Shown piece after piece: positions 1 through 7,347 of a stretch of DNA of 8,192 nucleotides. The translations under genes were made by a program, and so were the position numbers. Source of the stretch: Actinomycetes bacterium (GTDB lineage Bacteria; Actinomycetota; Actinomycetes; S36-B12; UBA5976); contig JAJXSV010000088.1 in NCBI GenBank assembly GCA_021784375.1, forward strand, positions 1 to 8,192, read 5' to 3'. The notes below the pieces were generated by a model. It was given only the letters and a program-made list of their open reading frames with translations, did not search any database and was not told the origin of the DNA. Every line of letters begins with the position of its first letter. The first letter of the stretch is position 1.

Positions 1-846
1 GGTGCCGCTCGCCATGTACTCGAGCACCTTGGTGGGCATGGAGTGCCGGTAGTTCGGCAGGTCGTGCAGCAGGGCGAGCCCGACCATCGACTGCTCGACC
101 TCGCGCAGGGCGTCTGCATTGGGCAGCGCCCCCTGCCAGATCACGTTGGCGGTGCCGGCGATGCGCTCGCGGTCGGCCACAGTCGGCGCCTCGCCAATGA
201 GCCGCAAGGTGATCTGCGCCTCCGCCAGACGGGGCGCCATCGCCAGCATCTCGTCGAGGCCGCGCGCCCTCGTGATGGACCCGACGTAGATGGCCTGCCG
301 CTTCCGCTCACCCGAGGGCAGCAGGTCGGGTACCGGGGGCAGGTTGAGCACCACCGCATGTCGTCGCCCGAACCGCTGCGCGTATGCCGTCTCCGCGAGG
401 AGCAGTGACGCCCGCCGCTCCGCCAGTCGCTCGAGCAGGTGCACCGCGGGGACGAGCACCCGGCGCAGCGGGACGGGAAGGTAGGCCTTCACGGCCAGCG
501 CGGCCGCCAGGTCCTCGTGGACATCCCAGATCACGCGCACGCCGAGACGCCGCAGCTCGCGCCAGGGCACGATGACGAGCAGTTCCGGGTCGTGGATGAG
601 CAGGACGTCTGCGTCGACGGCGAGTGCAGAGATGCGCGCACGCGCACTCCGCCACGACGCGAAGCGGCGCCGTCCGACCGCGCGCGGTATCGCCACCTTC
701 AAGTAGGCCGGGTCCGATGCGTCCGACTCGGGCCAAGGGGCGATGGCGGTGATGGCGATGTCGGCCTCACGCAGGGCGCCGATCTCGCGGCGGAAGATCC
801 GCGCGTCCGTCGTGTGGTGCACCACCGTGCAGACGAGCACGCGCAC
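1..846 (-). CDS. GT4-family glycosyltransferase, 3' end cut by window edge
   Basis: This is the first 282 codons of a cytoplasmic glycosyltransferase with a GT-B fold; the frame is open to the left edge with no stop. The N-terminus has the form seen in GT4 enzymes of polysaccharide clusters: a hydrophobic strand followed by HHTTDARIFRREI (residues 10-22). HDPELL (85-90) and DVHED (108-112) mark the acceptor domain. The nucleotide-sugar domain begins with YVGSITRARGLDEM (187-200), and the C-terminal signature PTKVLEYMASG (271-281) carries the Glu expected to contact the donor. Such proteins are usually near 370-400 residues, so roughly 80-120 are missing. I chose the GTG at 846-844, three bases after the stop of the ATPase gene, with AAGAAG about 9 nt upstream as a weak Shine-Dalgarno; a GTG at 840 is an alternative. 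It probably adds a sugar to the glycan exported by the adjacent ABC transporter. Donor and acceptor cannot be read from the sequence. Confidence 0.85.
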   Translation of the reverse strand, partial: MRVLVCTVVHHTTDARIFRREIGALREADIAITAIAPWPESDASDPAYLKVAIPRAVGRRRFASWRSARARISALAVDADVLLIHDPELLVIVPWRELRRLGVRVIWDVHEDLAAALAVKAYLPVPLRRVLVPAVHLLERLAERRASLLLAETAYAQRFGRRHAVVLNLPPVPDLLPSGERKRQAIYVGSITRARGLDEMLAMAPRLAEAQITLRLIGEAPTVADRERIAGTANVIWQGALPNADALREVEQSMVGLALLHDLPNYRHSMPTKVLEYMASGT

Positions 847-849
847 GGG

Positions 850-1620
850 TCAGTGCTTCTTCTGCGTGCCGAGGAACTCCTCGTACATCGGAAGCACGTC
901 GGACGTGCGCCCGGAGGCGCGGACGATGCCCTTCTCCATCCAGATGCAGGTCTTCGTCGTCTCCTCGATGGTCGCCGCGTTGTGGTTCACGACGATGACC
1001 GCGCCGGCGTTGCTCTGGATCTCGGCCAGTCGCGCCTCCGCGGACGCCCGGAAACGTGAGTCACCGGTGCCGAGGGCTTCGTCGACGAGCAGGATCTCGG
1101 GGGCGCGCGCCGTGGCGATGCCGAACTTCAGGCGGGCCCGCATGCCCGATGAGTAGGTGCGCACCGGCAGGTGGATGGACTCGCGGAGGCCGGTGATCTC
1201 GATGACGTGCGGGTAGAGGTCGGCGACCTCGTCGGGCGTGAGGCCGAGGGCGAGCAGGCCGAGGCGGATGTTCCGGGCACCGCTGAGATCGGGCATCATC
1301 ACGCCGGACATGGCGAGCATCGATGGCGTCGAGGTGGCCCAGACTGCGCCCTTGGTGGGTCGCTGCAGGCCGGCGAGGACGCGCACCAGGCTGGACTTGC
1401 CGGAGCCGTTGCTGCCGATCAGCCCCAGCGCATCGCCGCGGCGCAGGACGAACGAGACGTCCTTCACGGCGTGGATGATCTGCTTGCGCCCCATCACCTG
1501 GGACACGATGCGCTCCGCCGCCGACCGGCCGTGTCGCTGCGCCAGCACCTCGTACTCGATGGTGATGTGGTCGGCGATGAGAATCAGGTCGCGCTCGTCG
1601 GTTGCGTTCTCGTCAGCCAT
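850..1620 (-). CDS. ABC transporter ATP-binding protein, Wzt/TagH-type polysaccharide export
   Basis: This 256-residue ATPase powers export of a lipid-linked glycan across the cytoplasmic membrane with the permease encoded just upstream. Visible motifs are Walker A GSNGSGKSS (69-77), the signature YSSGM (156-160) in place of LSGGQ, Walker B ILLVDE (176-181), D-loop GTGD (184-187) and the switch histidine H213 in VNHN. The YSSGM signature, the segment VMMPDLSGARNI without a clear Q-loop glutamine, and the N-terminal insertion before HAVKDVSF are typical of the Wzt/TagH/KpsT group rather than of importers. The chain ends shortly after the nucleotide-binding domain, so it lacks the C-terminal carbohydrate-binding domain of O9a-type Wzt. 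The ATG at 1620 overlaps the permease stop by 8 bp and is preceded by a G-rich Shine-Dalgarno at 1628-1635 with a 7-nt spacer. Translational coupling to the permease is likely. The exact substrate is not determinable. Confidence 0.93.
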   Translation of the reverse strand: MADENATDERDLILIADHITIEYEVLAQRHGRSAAERIVSQVMGRKQIIHAVKDVSFVLRRGDALGLIGSNGSGKSSLVRVLAGLQRPTKGAVWATSTPSMLAMSGVMMPDLSGARNIRLGLLALGLTPDEVADLYPHVIEITGLRESIHLPVRTYSSGMRARLKFGIATARAPEILLVDEALGTGDSRFRASAEARLAEIQSNAGAVIVVNHNAATIEETTKTCIWMEKGIVRASGRTSDVLPMYEEFLGTQKKH

Positions 1621-2476
1621 GGCGGCGCTCCCCCCGCCAGAACGACACGAAGCCGAACACGAGCAGCAGGAACGTGATGGCGAAGATCCAGATCAGCTCA
1701 TGCGCAGCGGGCAACTGGTCGGGCAGGAACACGGTGCGGGTGAGCTTCAGCAGGATCGACGGCGGGTTGAAGTTGGCGATCGTGCGGATCACATGCGGTG
1801 CCTTGTGGAAGCGGATGGTGACGTCGTAGAAGACACCTGACACGAACATCAGCATGCGCAGGACGATCGGGACGAACTGCCGCAGGTCGTGCACGCGCTC
1901 GACCCAGCGCGAGGTGAACAGGCTCACGCCCAGTGCGAACATCGAGGTGAGGATGAACGAGAACGGCAGCAGCAGCCAGGTCCATGAGGGGCGGATGCCG
2001 CTCATCATGGCGATCGGGTACATGACGACCGCGGCACCGAGGGCACCGAGGGTCTCCTGGGTGGCCACCGCGATGGGCAGCAGGATGCGCGGGAACAGCA
2101 GCGATTCCGTGAGGTCCCGAGTGGCGGACAGGACCAGGGAGCCGCTCTGCAGTGCGGATGCGAACAACTGCCAGGTGAACACCCCGCCGACGAGGAACAC
2201 CAGGAAGTTCGTCGAGTCCTTGGCGGTGCCCAGCAGGAGACCGAACGCGAGGTAGTACACCGCGGTGAGGAGGAGCGGGTTCAGCACCTGCCAGAAGAGG
2301 CCCAGCCGGTTCTGGATGGTCTCCAGGATGGTGCGTGAGACTGCGTAGTTCCAGGTGAAGTACCGCAGGCGCCAGCATTCCTGCAGGTACGCCACGAACT
2401 CGCCCGCCTGGTCGACGCGGTGCAGGCCGGATCGGGTGGCGAGGGCCGCAGCCTCCTCGCTCGTGAGTGCGTCCAC
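1613..2476 (-). CDS. ABC-2 type polysaccharide export permease, Wzm/TagG-like
   Basis: This 287-residue integral membrane protein is the permease partner of the downstream ATPase. After a cytosolic N-terminal region of about 60 residues comes the family-type segment RLGLFWQVLNPLL (57-69), which leads into the first membrane span. Hydrophobic stretches near residues 62-82, 90-110, 131-158, 165-187, 203-219 and 261-279 give the six spans expected for an ABC2_membrane protein. The charged loop RWVERVHDLRQF (190-201) lies between spans four and five, and the chain ends in a basic cytosolic tail. The start is a GTG at 2476-2474 lying directly after the wecC TAG with no spacer. The Shine-Dalgarno is weak (GGA about 10 nt upstream), which fits translation coupled to wecC. 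Length and topology match TagG, Wzm and mycobacterial RfbD-type exporters of teichoic acid, O-antigen or galactan. The sugar exported is inferred only from the neighbouring ManNAcA genes. Confidence 0.92.
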   Translation of the reverse strand: MDALTSEEAAALATRSGLHRVDQAGEFVAYLQECWRLRYFTWNYAVSRTILETIQNRLGLFWQVLNPLLLTAVYYLAFGLLLGTAKDSTNFLVFLVGGVFTWQLFASALQSGSLVLSATRDLTESLLFPRILLPIAVATQETLGALGAAVVMYPIAMMSGIRPSWTWLLLPFSFILTSMFALGVSLFTSRWVERVHDLRQFVPIVLRMLMFVSGVFYDVTIRFHKAPHVIRTIANFNPPSILLKLTRTVFLPDQLPAAHELIWIFAITFLLLVFGFVSFWRGERRHG

Positions 2477-3763
2477 CTACAACCGTTCCACATTCGCTGC
2501 GCTCAGCTTGCCGCGGGTGTCGAGCAGCTGCTTGGAGGCAGCGACGATGGCGTCGAGGTCATAGCCCTTGTGCGGCATGAGCAGCACGACGATGTCGGCG
2601 GAACTGGCCGCCTCGACCGCGTCCGCCTCGGACTCGAGCACGCGGTCGGTCGGTGCCGGATGTCCGTGCTCATTGTCGATGTTCCAGTGCGGGACATAGG
2701 GGTCGTGGAAGACGACGTGCGCGCCGCTCGCGAGCAGTTGCCGCGCCAAGGGGCGCACCGGGCTCTCGCGCTGGTCGGCGATGTCCGGCTTGTAGGTCAC
2801 GCCGAGCAGGAGCACGCGCGCACCCTTGAGGCTCTTCCCCTGCTCGTTGAGCATGTCCTGGATGCGTCGCTTCACGTAGGCGGGCATGCCCGCGTTGATC
2901 TCCTGCGCGAGCTCGACGAAGCGGAAGGGCTGGCCGAGCAGGGTCTTCACGCGGTGGGAGAGGTAGTTGGGATCGATGGGGATGCAGTGCCCGCCCACGC
3001 CCGGACCGGGGAAGAAGGCCTGGAATCCGAAGGGCTTCGACGCAGCGGCGTTGATGGCGTCCCAGACGTCGATGCCGAGCGGCTTGCAGAACTGCGCCAT
3101 CTCGTTCACGAGCGCGATGTTGATGTGCCGGTAGGTGTTCTCGATCAGCTTGGCCATCTCCGCCTCGCGGGTGCCCGCCGCGCGCACGACGGTCTTCACG
3201 AACCGTCCGTAGAAGGCCGCTGCCCGCTCGGTGCAGGCGGGGGTGTGCCCGCCCACGACCTTGGGGGTGTTGATCATGCCGTAGACGGGGTTGCCCGGAT
3301 CAATGCGCTCGGGCGAGAAGGCGAGGTTGAAGTCGGCCCCGGCGACCAGGCCACCGGCCTCCAGGATCGGGCGCACGTCCTCATCGGTGGTGCCCGGGTA
3401 GGTGGTCGACTCCAGCACGATGAGCTGGCCGCGGTGCAGGTGCTTGGCCACCGCTCGGGTGGCTCCGAGGACGGCACCGAGGTCAGGACCACCCTCAGGG
3501 CTCAGCGGCGTCGGCACACAGATGACGATGGTGTCGGCTTCGGCGAGCACCGCATCGTCCGTCGTCGCCCTGAAGCCCTGGCCGAGCATGGCGGCGATGT
3601 CGTCGTTGGAGAGGTCATCGACGTGCGAGACGCCGGAATTCAGCCCGGCAACCAGCCCCGGGTGCAGGTCGTAGCCGCGGACGGACAGGCCCGCTCCGCA
3701 CGCCGCCTGCGCCAGTGGCAGACCGACGTACCCAAGACCGACGACGACCAGATCAACCGACAC
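2477..3763 (-). CDS. wecC: UDP-N-acetyl-D-mannosamine dehydrogenase (UDP-ManNAcA synthase)
   Basis: This 428-residue cytoplasmic enzyme of the UDP-glucose/GDP-mannose dehydrogenase family performs a two-step NAD-dependent oxidation of the sugar C6 to a carboxylate. The N-terminal Rossmann motif is GLGYVGLPLA (9-18). FSPERIDPGN (149-158) is family-typical, the central helix holds AKLIENTYR (204-212) with Lys205, and the catalytic loop GPGVGGHCIPIDP (253-265) contains Cys260. The C-terminal domain starts with LLLGVTYKPDIADQRESP (318-335). No key residue is missing. I place the start at the GTG at 3763-3761 because the Rossmann fold begins there and GAGGGAGGG lies just upstream; a TTG at 3781 would add six residues that include this Shine-Dalgarno. 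The substrate is assigned as UDP-ManNAc because a WecB gene precedes it by 65 bp. Without that context a UDP-GlcNAc 6-dehydrogenase (WbpA-like) would be equally possible. Its product would feed the glycan exported by the next two gene products. Confidence 0.9.
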   Translation of the reverse strand: MSVDLVVVGLGYVGLPLAQAACGAGLSVRGYDLHPGLVAGLNSGVSHVDDLSNDDIAAMLGQGFRATTDDAVLAEADTIVICVPTPLSPEGGPDLGAVLGATRAVAKHLHRGQLIVLESTTYPGTTDEDVRPILEAGGLVAGADFNLAFSPERIDPGNPVYGMINTPKVVGGHTPACTERAAAFYGRFVKTVVRAAGTREAEMAKLIENTYRHINIALVNEMAQFCKPLGIDVWDAINAAASKPFGFQAFFPGPGVGGHCIPIDPNYLSHRVKTLLGQPFRFVELAQEINAGMPAYVKRRIQDMLNEQGKSLKGARVLLLGVTYKPDIADQRESPVRPLARQLLASGAHVVFHDPYVPHWNIDNEHGHPAPTDRVLESEADAVEAASSADIVVLLMPHKGYDLDAIVAASKQLLDTRGKLSAANVERL

Positions 3764-3828
3764 GAGCCCTCCCTCATCCAAACGGACCTAGGGTAGTCGT
3801 TCGGCGCGGCCTTTGCCCGCTGAGCGGG
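3764..3828 (-). other. 65-bp spacer between wecB and wecC with small hairpin and promoter-like TACCCT
   Basis: Directly after the wecB stop is an inverted repeat, CCCGC-TCA-GCGGG (3816-3828), with no T-run, so it is not a canonical terminator. Further on is TACCCT (3795-3790), which fits the TAnnnT -10 pattern, but no good -35 lies 16-18 nt before it. The spacer ends with the GAGGGAGGG ribosome binding site of wecC. An internal promoter is possible but weakly supported. Confidence 0.35.
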
Positions 3829-4911
3829 TCAGCGTCGGGCAAGCCAGTCGACGACGATGTCCGCGATGCGCTCGCCCGCGTGGCCGTCCCATAGCGGTGG
3901 CGTGGCGTGTGCCGCATCGGGGTCCCGTGCCAGCGCCAGGGTGGCCTCCGCGACGAGCTCGTCCACCCGCACCAGACGGTTGGTGCCATGGGTGATGGTG
4001 ATCGGCCGCTCGGTGTTCGGGCGCATGGTGAGACAGGGGACGCCGAGGATGGTCGTCTCCTCCTGCACCCCGCCGGAATCCGTGAGCACGAGTGCGGAGC
4101 CACGGACCATGGCGATGAACTCGAGGTAGCCGAGGGGGTCCATGAGGTGGATGCCGGGGTGCGCATCGATGCCGGCGCCCACCAGGTTGGCGCGACCACG
4201 GGGGTGCAGCGGGATGAAGATGGGCAGGAGGTCGGCGACCCCGTGCAATGCCTGCACCAGGGCTCGAACCGCATCCGGAGAGTCGACGTTCGCCGGCCGG
4301 TGCAGGGTGGCGACGGCGAAGCGCTCCGGCAGGCCGAACTCGGCCCGCACCCCGGCGGGATCCAGCTTGTCGAGACTGGAGAGCAGGGTGTCGATCATGG
4401 GATTGCCCACGAAGTGGATGCTCGACGTCGCCATGCCTTCGCGCTGCAGGTGGTCGATCGCCTCCGGGCTGGTGACGAACAGGAGGTCGCACAGTTGGTC
4501 GGTCACCCGCCGGTTGATCTCCTCGGGCATCGTCATGTCGAAGCTGCGCAGGCCCGCCTCGACGTGCGCCATGGGGATGTGCAGCTTGGAGGCCACCAGG
4601 GCTGCCGCGGCCGTCGAGTTGATGTCGCCATAGACCATGACCAGGGCCGGCGGGCGGGCGAGGAACTCCTGCTCGAGCGCGATCATGATGTTCGCCGTCT
4701 GCACCGCGTGCGAGCCGGAACCGACGCCGAGGTTGACGTCCGGCGTGGGCAGGTCGAGCTGGCGGAAGAAGATCTCGCTCATGCGGTCGTCATAGTGCTG
4801 GCCCGTGTGGATCAGGCGCTGCTGCACGCCGCGGGCTGCGAGGGCCTTCCAGACCGGACCCACCTTGGGGAAATTCGGACGGGCACCGGTGACATGGACG
4901 ACAAGCTGCAT
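3829..4911 (-). CDS. wecB: Non-hydrolysing UDP-N-acetylglucosamine 2-epimerase
   Basis: This 360-residue cytoplasmic enzyme interconverts UDP-GlcNAc and UDP-ManNAc, the step before WecC. It has the two-domain GT-B-like fold of the WecB/MnaA family, and its length is close to the usual 360-380. Visible motifs are TGARPNFPK (8-16), GDINST (95-100), HVEAGLRS (116-123), PEEINRRVTDQL (129-140), TLHRPANVD (202-210), DSGGVQEE (278-285) and RPNTERPIT (297-305). Asp96, Glu118, Glu131 and His204 line up with the catalytic Asp, two Glu and His described for the bacterial enzyme. The HR motif reads HRPAN where many relatives have HRxEN. The ATG at 4911 puts the conserved first strand directly at the N-terminus; upstream in-frame codons lie in the rlmB end and look spurious. 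It follows the rlmB stop by 28 bp with only a weak AGG as Shine-Dalgarno. A hydrolysing NeuC-type epimerase is less likely given the WecC neighbour. Confidence 0.94.
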   Translation of the reverse strand: MQLVVHVTGARPNFPKVGPVWKALAARGVQQRLIHTGQHYDDRMSEIFFRQLDLPTPDVNLGVGSGSHAVQTANIMIALEQEFLARPPALVMVYGDINSTAAAALVASKLHIPMAHVEAGLRSFDMTMPEEINRRVTDQLCDLLFVTSPEAIDHLQREGMATSSIHFVGNPMIDTLLSSLDKLDPAGVRAEFGLPERFAVATLHRPANVDSPDAVRALVQALHGVADLLPIFIPLHPRGRANLVGAGIDAHPGIHLMDPLGYLEFIAMVRGSALVLTDSGGVQEETTILGVPCLTMRPNTERPITITHGTNRLVRVDELVAEATLALARDPDAAHATPPLWDGHAGERIADIVVDWLARR

Positions 4912-4939
4912 GATCGGAAGCCTAGGCGCGGTCGAAGCC

Positions 4940-5896
4940 TCAGCGGCGGGCCGCGGCGACCGCGTAGAGCGCAACGCTGGCCGCGACCGAGGCGTTGAGG
5001 GACTCCGTGCCGCCGATCATGGGGATGGAGACGATGACGTCGCAGGTCTCGGTGACCAGGCGTGACAACCCCTTCCCCTCGGAACCGATGACGAGCACGA
5101 GCGGACCGCGCGCCAACTCGACATCGAGGTCCGGCAGCTGCGCCTCGCCGTCCGCGTCGAGGCCGACGACGAAGCAGCCCGCCTTCTTGTAGGACTGCAG
5201 CGCACGCGTGAGGTTCACAGCCTTCGCCACGGGGGTCCGTGCGGCCGCCCCGGCCGAGGTGCGCCAGGCCACCGCCGTCATGTCGGCGCTGCGTCGCTCC
5301 GGGACCAACACGCCTGCGGCCCCGAAGGCGCCCGCGGAACGCACGATCGCACCGAGGTTGCGCGGGTCGGTCACGCCGTCGAGCGCGATGATGAGCGGGT
5401 TCCTCCCGCCGCGCTCCAACAGGTCCGCGGGGTCCGCGTACACGTACGGCCTGACGGTGAGGGCCACGCCCTGGTGGAGCTCGACACCGGTGATGCGATC
5501 CATCTCCATGCGGGAGATCTCCAGCACGGGCAGGCCCATGTCGCCCGCCGTGGCCAGGATCTCGCGCACCCGGTCGTCGTAGTCGATACCGGTGGCCACG
5601 TGGAGGCGCAGCGCCGGCACGTTGGCCCGCAGTGCCTCCACGATCGGATTGCGACCGACGACGATGTCTGATGTGTCACGTCGACGCGACGGCGCCTGGC
5701 CGGAGACCCGGCCGCGCGCCGGAGCCGCGGCACGTCTGGCCGCCTTCTGGGCCGGGCTGCCGGGACGCTCGGAGGCCTTGGGCGTGGGGCCCTTGCCCTC
5801 CAGTCCGCGACGGCGTTGGCCGCCGGACCCGACGCTCGGTCCCTTGCGCGAGGCGCCCTTGCGCACTGCGCCACGACGCTGTGAATTGCCTGCCAT
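4940..5896 (-). CDS. rlmB: 23S rRNA 2'-O-ribose methyltransferase, RlmB/TrmH family
   Basis: This 318-residue SPOUT-class enzyme uses S-adenosylmethionine to methylate a ribose 2'-OH; by homology the target is G2251 of 23S rRNA in the peptidyl-transferase P-loop. Residues 1-73 form a basic, Gly/Ser/Pro-rich tail, including [19 protein letters not shown] (23-41), that is characteristic of actinobacterial members. The substrate-binding domain runs from [12 protein letters not shown] (78-89) to about 150, with HQGVAL at 141-146. The knotted catalytic domain shows the three TrmH motifs: [16 protein letters not shown] (173-188), [12 protein letters not shown] (269-280) and [18 protein letters not shown] (291-308). 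The ATG at 5896 shares one base with the cysS TAA (TAATG) and has a strong Shine-Dalgarno, AGGAGAGG, with a 7-nt spacer inside the cysS end. It is therefore coupled to cysS. RNA target specificity is inferred; some actinobacterial relatives have been named as thiostrepton-resistance-like (TsnR) methyltransferases. Confidence 0.95.
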   Translation of the reverse strand: MAGNSQRRGAVRKGASRKGPSVGSGGQRRRGLEGKGPTPKASERPGSPAQKAARRAAAPARGRVSGQAPSRRRDTSDIVVGRNPIVEALRANVPALRLHVATGIDYDDRVREILATAGDMGLPVLEISRMEMDRITGVELHQGVALTVRPYVYADPADLLERGGRNPLIIALDGVTDPRNLGAIVRSAGAFGAAGVLVPERRSADMTAVAWRTSAGAAARTPVAKAVNLTRALQSYKKAGCFVVGLDADGEAQLPDLDVELARGPLVLVIGSEGKGLSRLVTETCDVIVSIPMIGGTESLNASVAASVALYAVAAARR

Positions 5897-7314
5897 TACC
5901 CGGCCTCTCCTGCGACGGACCAACGCGGCCCCTCCGCGGTGTCCTCGATCGCGATGCCGGCTGCGGCAAGGCGGTTGCGAATGGCGTCGGCCTGGGCGAA
6001 GTCCTTGCTCTGCCGCGCCTGCTGGCGCGCCTCCAGTTCGGCGCGCACCAGCGCATCGACGATGTCCCGGTATGCATCCCCACCGCCGCTGCGCGACGCC
6101 CAGGGCTCGGCCATCGGATCGCAACCGAGTACCCCGAGGCAGCGGCGCACGGCGCCCAGGACGCCGCGGACGGCGTTCGCTGGTGCCTTGGCGCCCAGGG
6201 CGAGCATGCGATTGCCCTCAGTGACGAGTTCGAAGATGGCGGCGACGGCGGCAGGGGCGCCGAGGTCATCGTCCATGGCGATCGCGAAGTCCGCGCACAT
6301 CGGGCTCGCTGACGGCTCGACCTCGCCCACGCGCTCCGTGGCGCGGATGACGAAGTTCTCGATGCGGCGGAAGGCGGCTCCGCTCTCCTGCAGCGCCTCG
6401 TCGCTGAACTCGATGTTGCTCCGGTAGTGGGAAGCGACCAGGTACCAGCGCAACTCGATGCCGCGGATGCGCTTGAGCACCTCCTGCACCACCATGGTGT
6501 TGCCGAGGCTCTTGCTCATCTTCTCGCCCGCCTGCGTGACCCAGGCGTTGTGCAGCCAGTACTGCGCGAAGCCGTCGCCAGCAGCGCGCGACTGTGCGAT
6601 CTCGTTCTCGTGGTGCGGGAACTGCAGGTCCAGGCCGCCGCCGTGGATGTCGAAGGCGGGACCGAGGTAGTTCGTGGCCATGGCGGAGCACTCGAGGTGC
6701 CAGCCGGGTCGGCCCTGGCCCCAGGGAGTCGGCCAGGACGGCTCGCCCGGCTTGGAGCCCTTCCAGAGCGCGAAGTCCCGTGGGTCGCGCTTGCGCGCGG
6801 CGAAGTTGCCGTCGGTGGCGGGCTCGATGTTGTCGGGACGCTGGCCCGAGAGCTCGCCGTACGCGGGGAACGAGCGCACGTCGAAGTACACGTCGCCCTC
6901 GATCGCGTAGGCGTGGCCGCGCTCGATCAGCCGCTGCATGAGGTCGACCATCTGCGTCACATGGCCGGTAGCCCGCGGCTCGATGGTGGGGGCCGCGACA
7001 CCCAGTGCGTCGTAGCCGGCGGCGAAGGCCCGCTCGTAATGGGCTGCCACCGCCCACCAGGGCCGACCCTCCTCAACCGCGCGGGCGAGGATCTTGTCGT
7101 CGATGTCCGTGACGTTCCGCACCAAGGTGACCGCGTAGCCCGATTCCCGCAGCCACCGCGCCAGCAGGTCGAAGACGACCCCCGCTCGCAGGTGACCGAC
7201 ATGCGGAAGACCCTGCACGGTGGCACCACACACGTACATCGAGACTTCGCCGTCGATCAACGGGACGAACTCACGCGTACTGCGTGTCGCGGTGTCGTAG
7301 AGGTGCAGTGCCAT
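5896..7314 (-). CDS. cysS: Cysteinyl-tRNA synthetase
   Basis: This 472-residue class I aminoacyl-tRNA synthetase charges tRNA-Cys with cysteine in an ATP-dependent reaction in the cytoplasm. The HIGH motif is HVGH (38-41) and the KMSKS motif is exactly KMSKS (265-269). The four zinc ligands that select cysteine are all present: Cys29, Cys209, His234 and Glu238. The Rossmann catalytic domain covers about 1-310, followed by a helical DALR-type domain from about 343. The tail, with [16 protein letters not shown] (434-449) and EDTAEGPRW (457-465), is the usual anticodon-binding end. The presence of the full C-terminal region argues for CysS and against the actinobacterial paralogue MshC (mycothiol ligase). 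The ATG at 7314 has GTAGG with an 8-nt spacer. The gene follows ispF after a 110-bp gap and runs into rlmB with a 1-bp overlap. An upstream hairpin may influence its translation. Confidence 0.97.
   Translation of the reverse strand: MALHLYDTATRSTREFVPLIDGEVSMYVCGATVQGLPHVGHLRAGVVFDLLARWLRESGYAVTLVRNVTDIDDKILARAVEEGRPWWAVAAHYERAFAAGYDALGVAAPTIEPRATGHVTQMVDLMQRLIERGHAYAIEGDVYFDVRSFPAYGELSGQRPDNIEPATDGNFAARKRDPRDFALWKGSKPGEPSWPTPWGQGRPGWHLECSAMATNYLGPAFDIHGGGLDLQFPHHENEIAQSRAAGDGFAQYWLHNAWVTQAGEKMSKSLGNTMVVQEVLKRIRGIELRWYLVASHYRSNIEFSDEALQESGAAFRRIENFVIRATERVGEVEPSASPMCADFAIAMDDDLGAPAAVAAIFELVTEGNRMLALGAKAPANAVRGVLGAVRRCLGVLGCDPMAEPWASRSGGGDAYRDIVDALVRAELEARQQARQSKDFAQADAIRNRLAAAGIAIEDTAEGPRWSVAGEAG
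5904..5911 (-). promoter_or_regulatory. Strong ribosome binding site of rlmB inside cysS
   Basis: AGGAGAGG on the minus strand lies 7 nt before the rlmB ATG and within the last cysS codons. It decides the rlmB start at 5896 over the long in-frame upstream extension, which lacks family similarity. Confidence 0.75.
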
Positions 7315-7347
7315 GGCCGAAGCCTACTTTCCAGCGGGAAAGCGGCC
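7315..7347 (-). promoter_or_regulatory. Possible RBS-embedding hairpin in the cysS leader
   Basis: Read on the minus strand, GGCCG followed by CTTTCC pairs with GGAAAG and then, after a 7-nt bulge TAGGCTT, with CGGCC, which directly precedes the ATG. The loop is CGCT. This gives eleven perfect base pairs, and the bulge holds most of the probable Shine-Dalgarno (GTAGG; its first G is in the inner stem). Such a fold could restrict ribosome access to cysS. The pairing is seen directly in the sequence. The regulatory role is inference, and GC-rich DNA produces chance hairpins. Confidence 0.4.

Noticed and set aside
439..1059. A 206-codon plus-strand open frame spanning the boundary between the glycosyltransferase and the ATPase.
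   Set aside because: Both minus-strand genes beneath it have clear family motifs; the plus-strand product shows none.
2420..3796. A long open frame of 458 codons on the plus strand, opposite wecC.
   Set aside because: Its translation is rich in Arg, Val, His, Gly and Asp with no recognisable domain, and it mirrors wecC, whose motifs are all intact. GC-rich genes commonly leave the antisense strand open.
3816..3828. Intrinsic terminator after wecB.
   Set aside because: The stem has only five pairs with a three-base loop and is followed by CAAAGG, not by a T-run.
3907..4998. A 363-codon open frame on the plus strand, opposite wecB.
   Set aside because: It is low-complexity shadow sequence with no domain, fully covered by wecB and the end of rlmB on the other strand.
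5897..6124. A 76-residue N-terminal extension of RlmB reading back into cysS.
   Set aside because: The extension has no RlmB similarity and lies wholly in cysS coding sequence; a strong ribosome binding site marks the ATG at 5896.
5896..7314. MshC, the mycothiol-biosynthesis paralogue of CysS.
   Set aside because: The protein has the full anticodon-binding C-terminal region and 472 residues, as expected for CysS.
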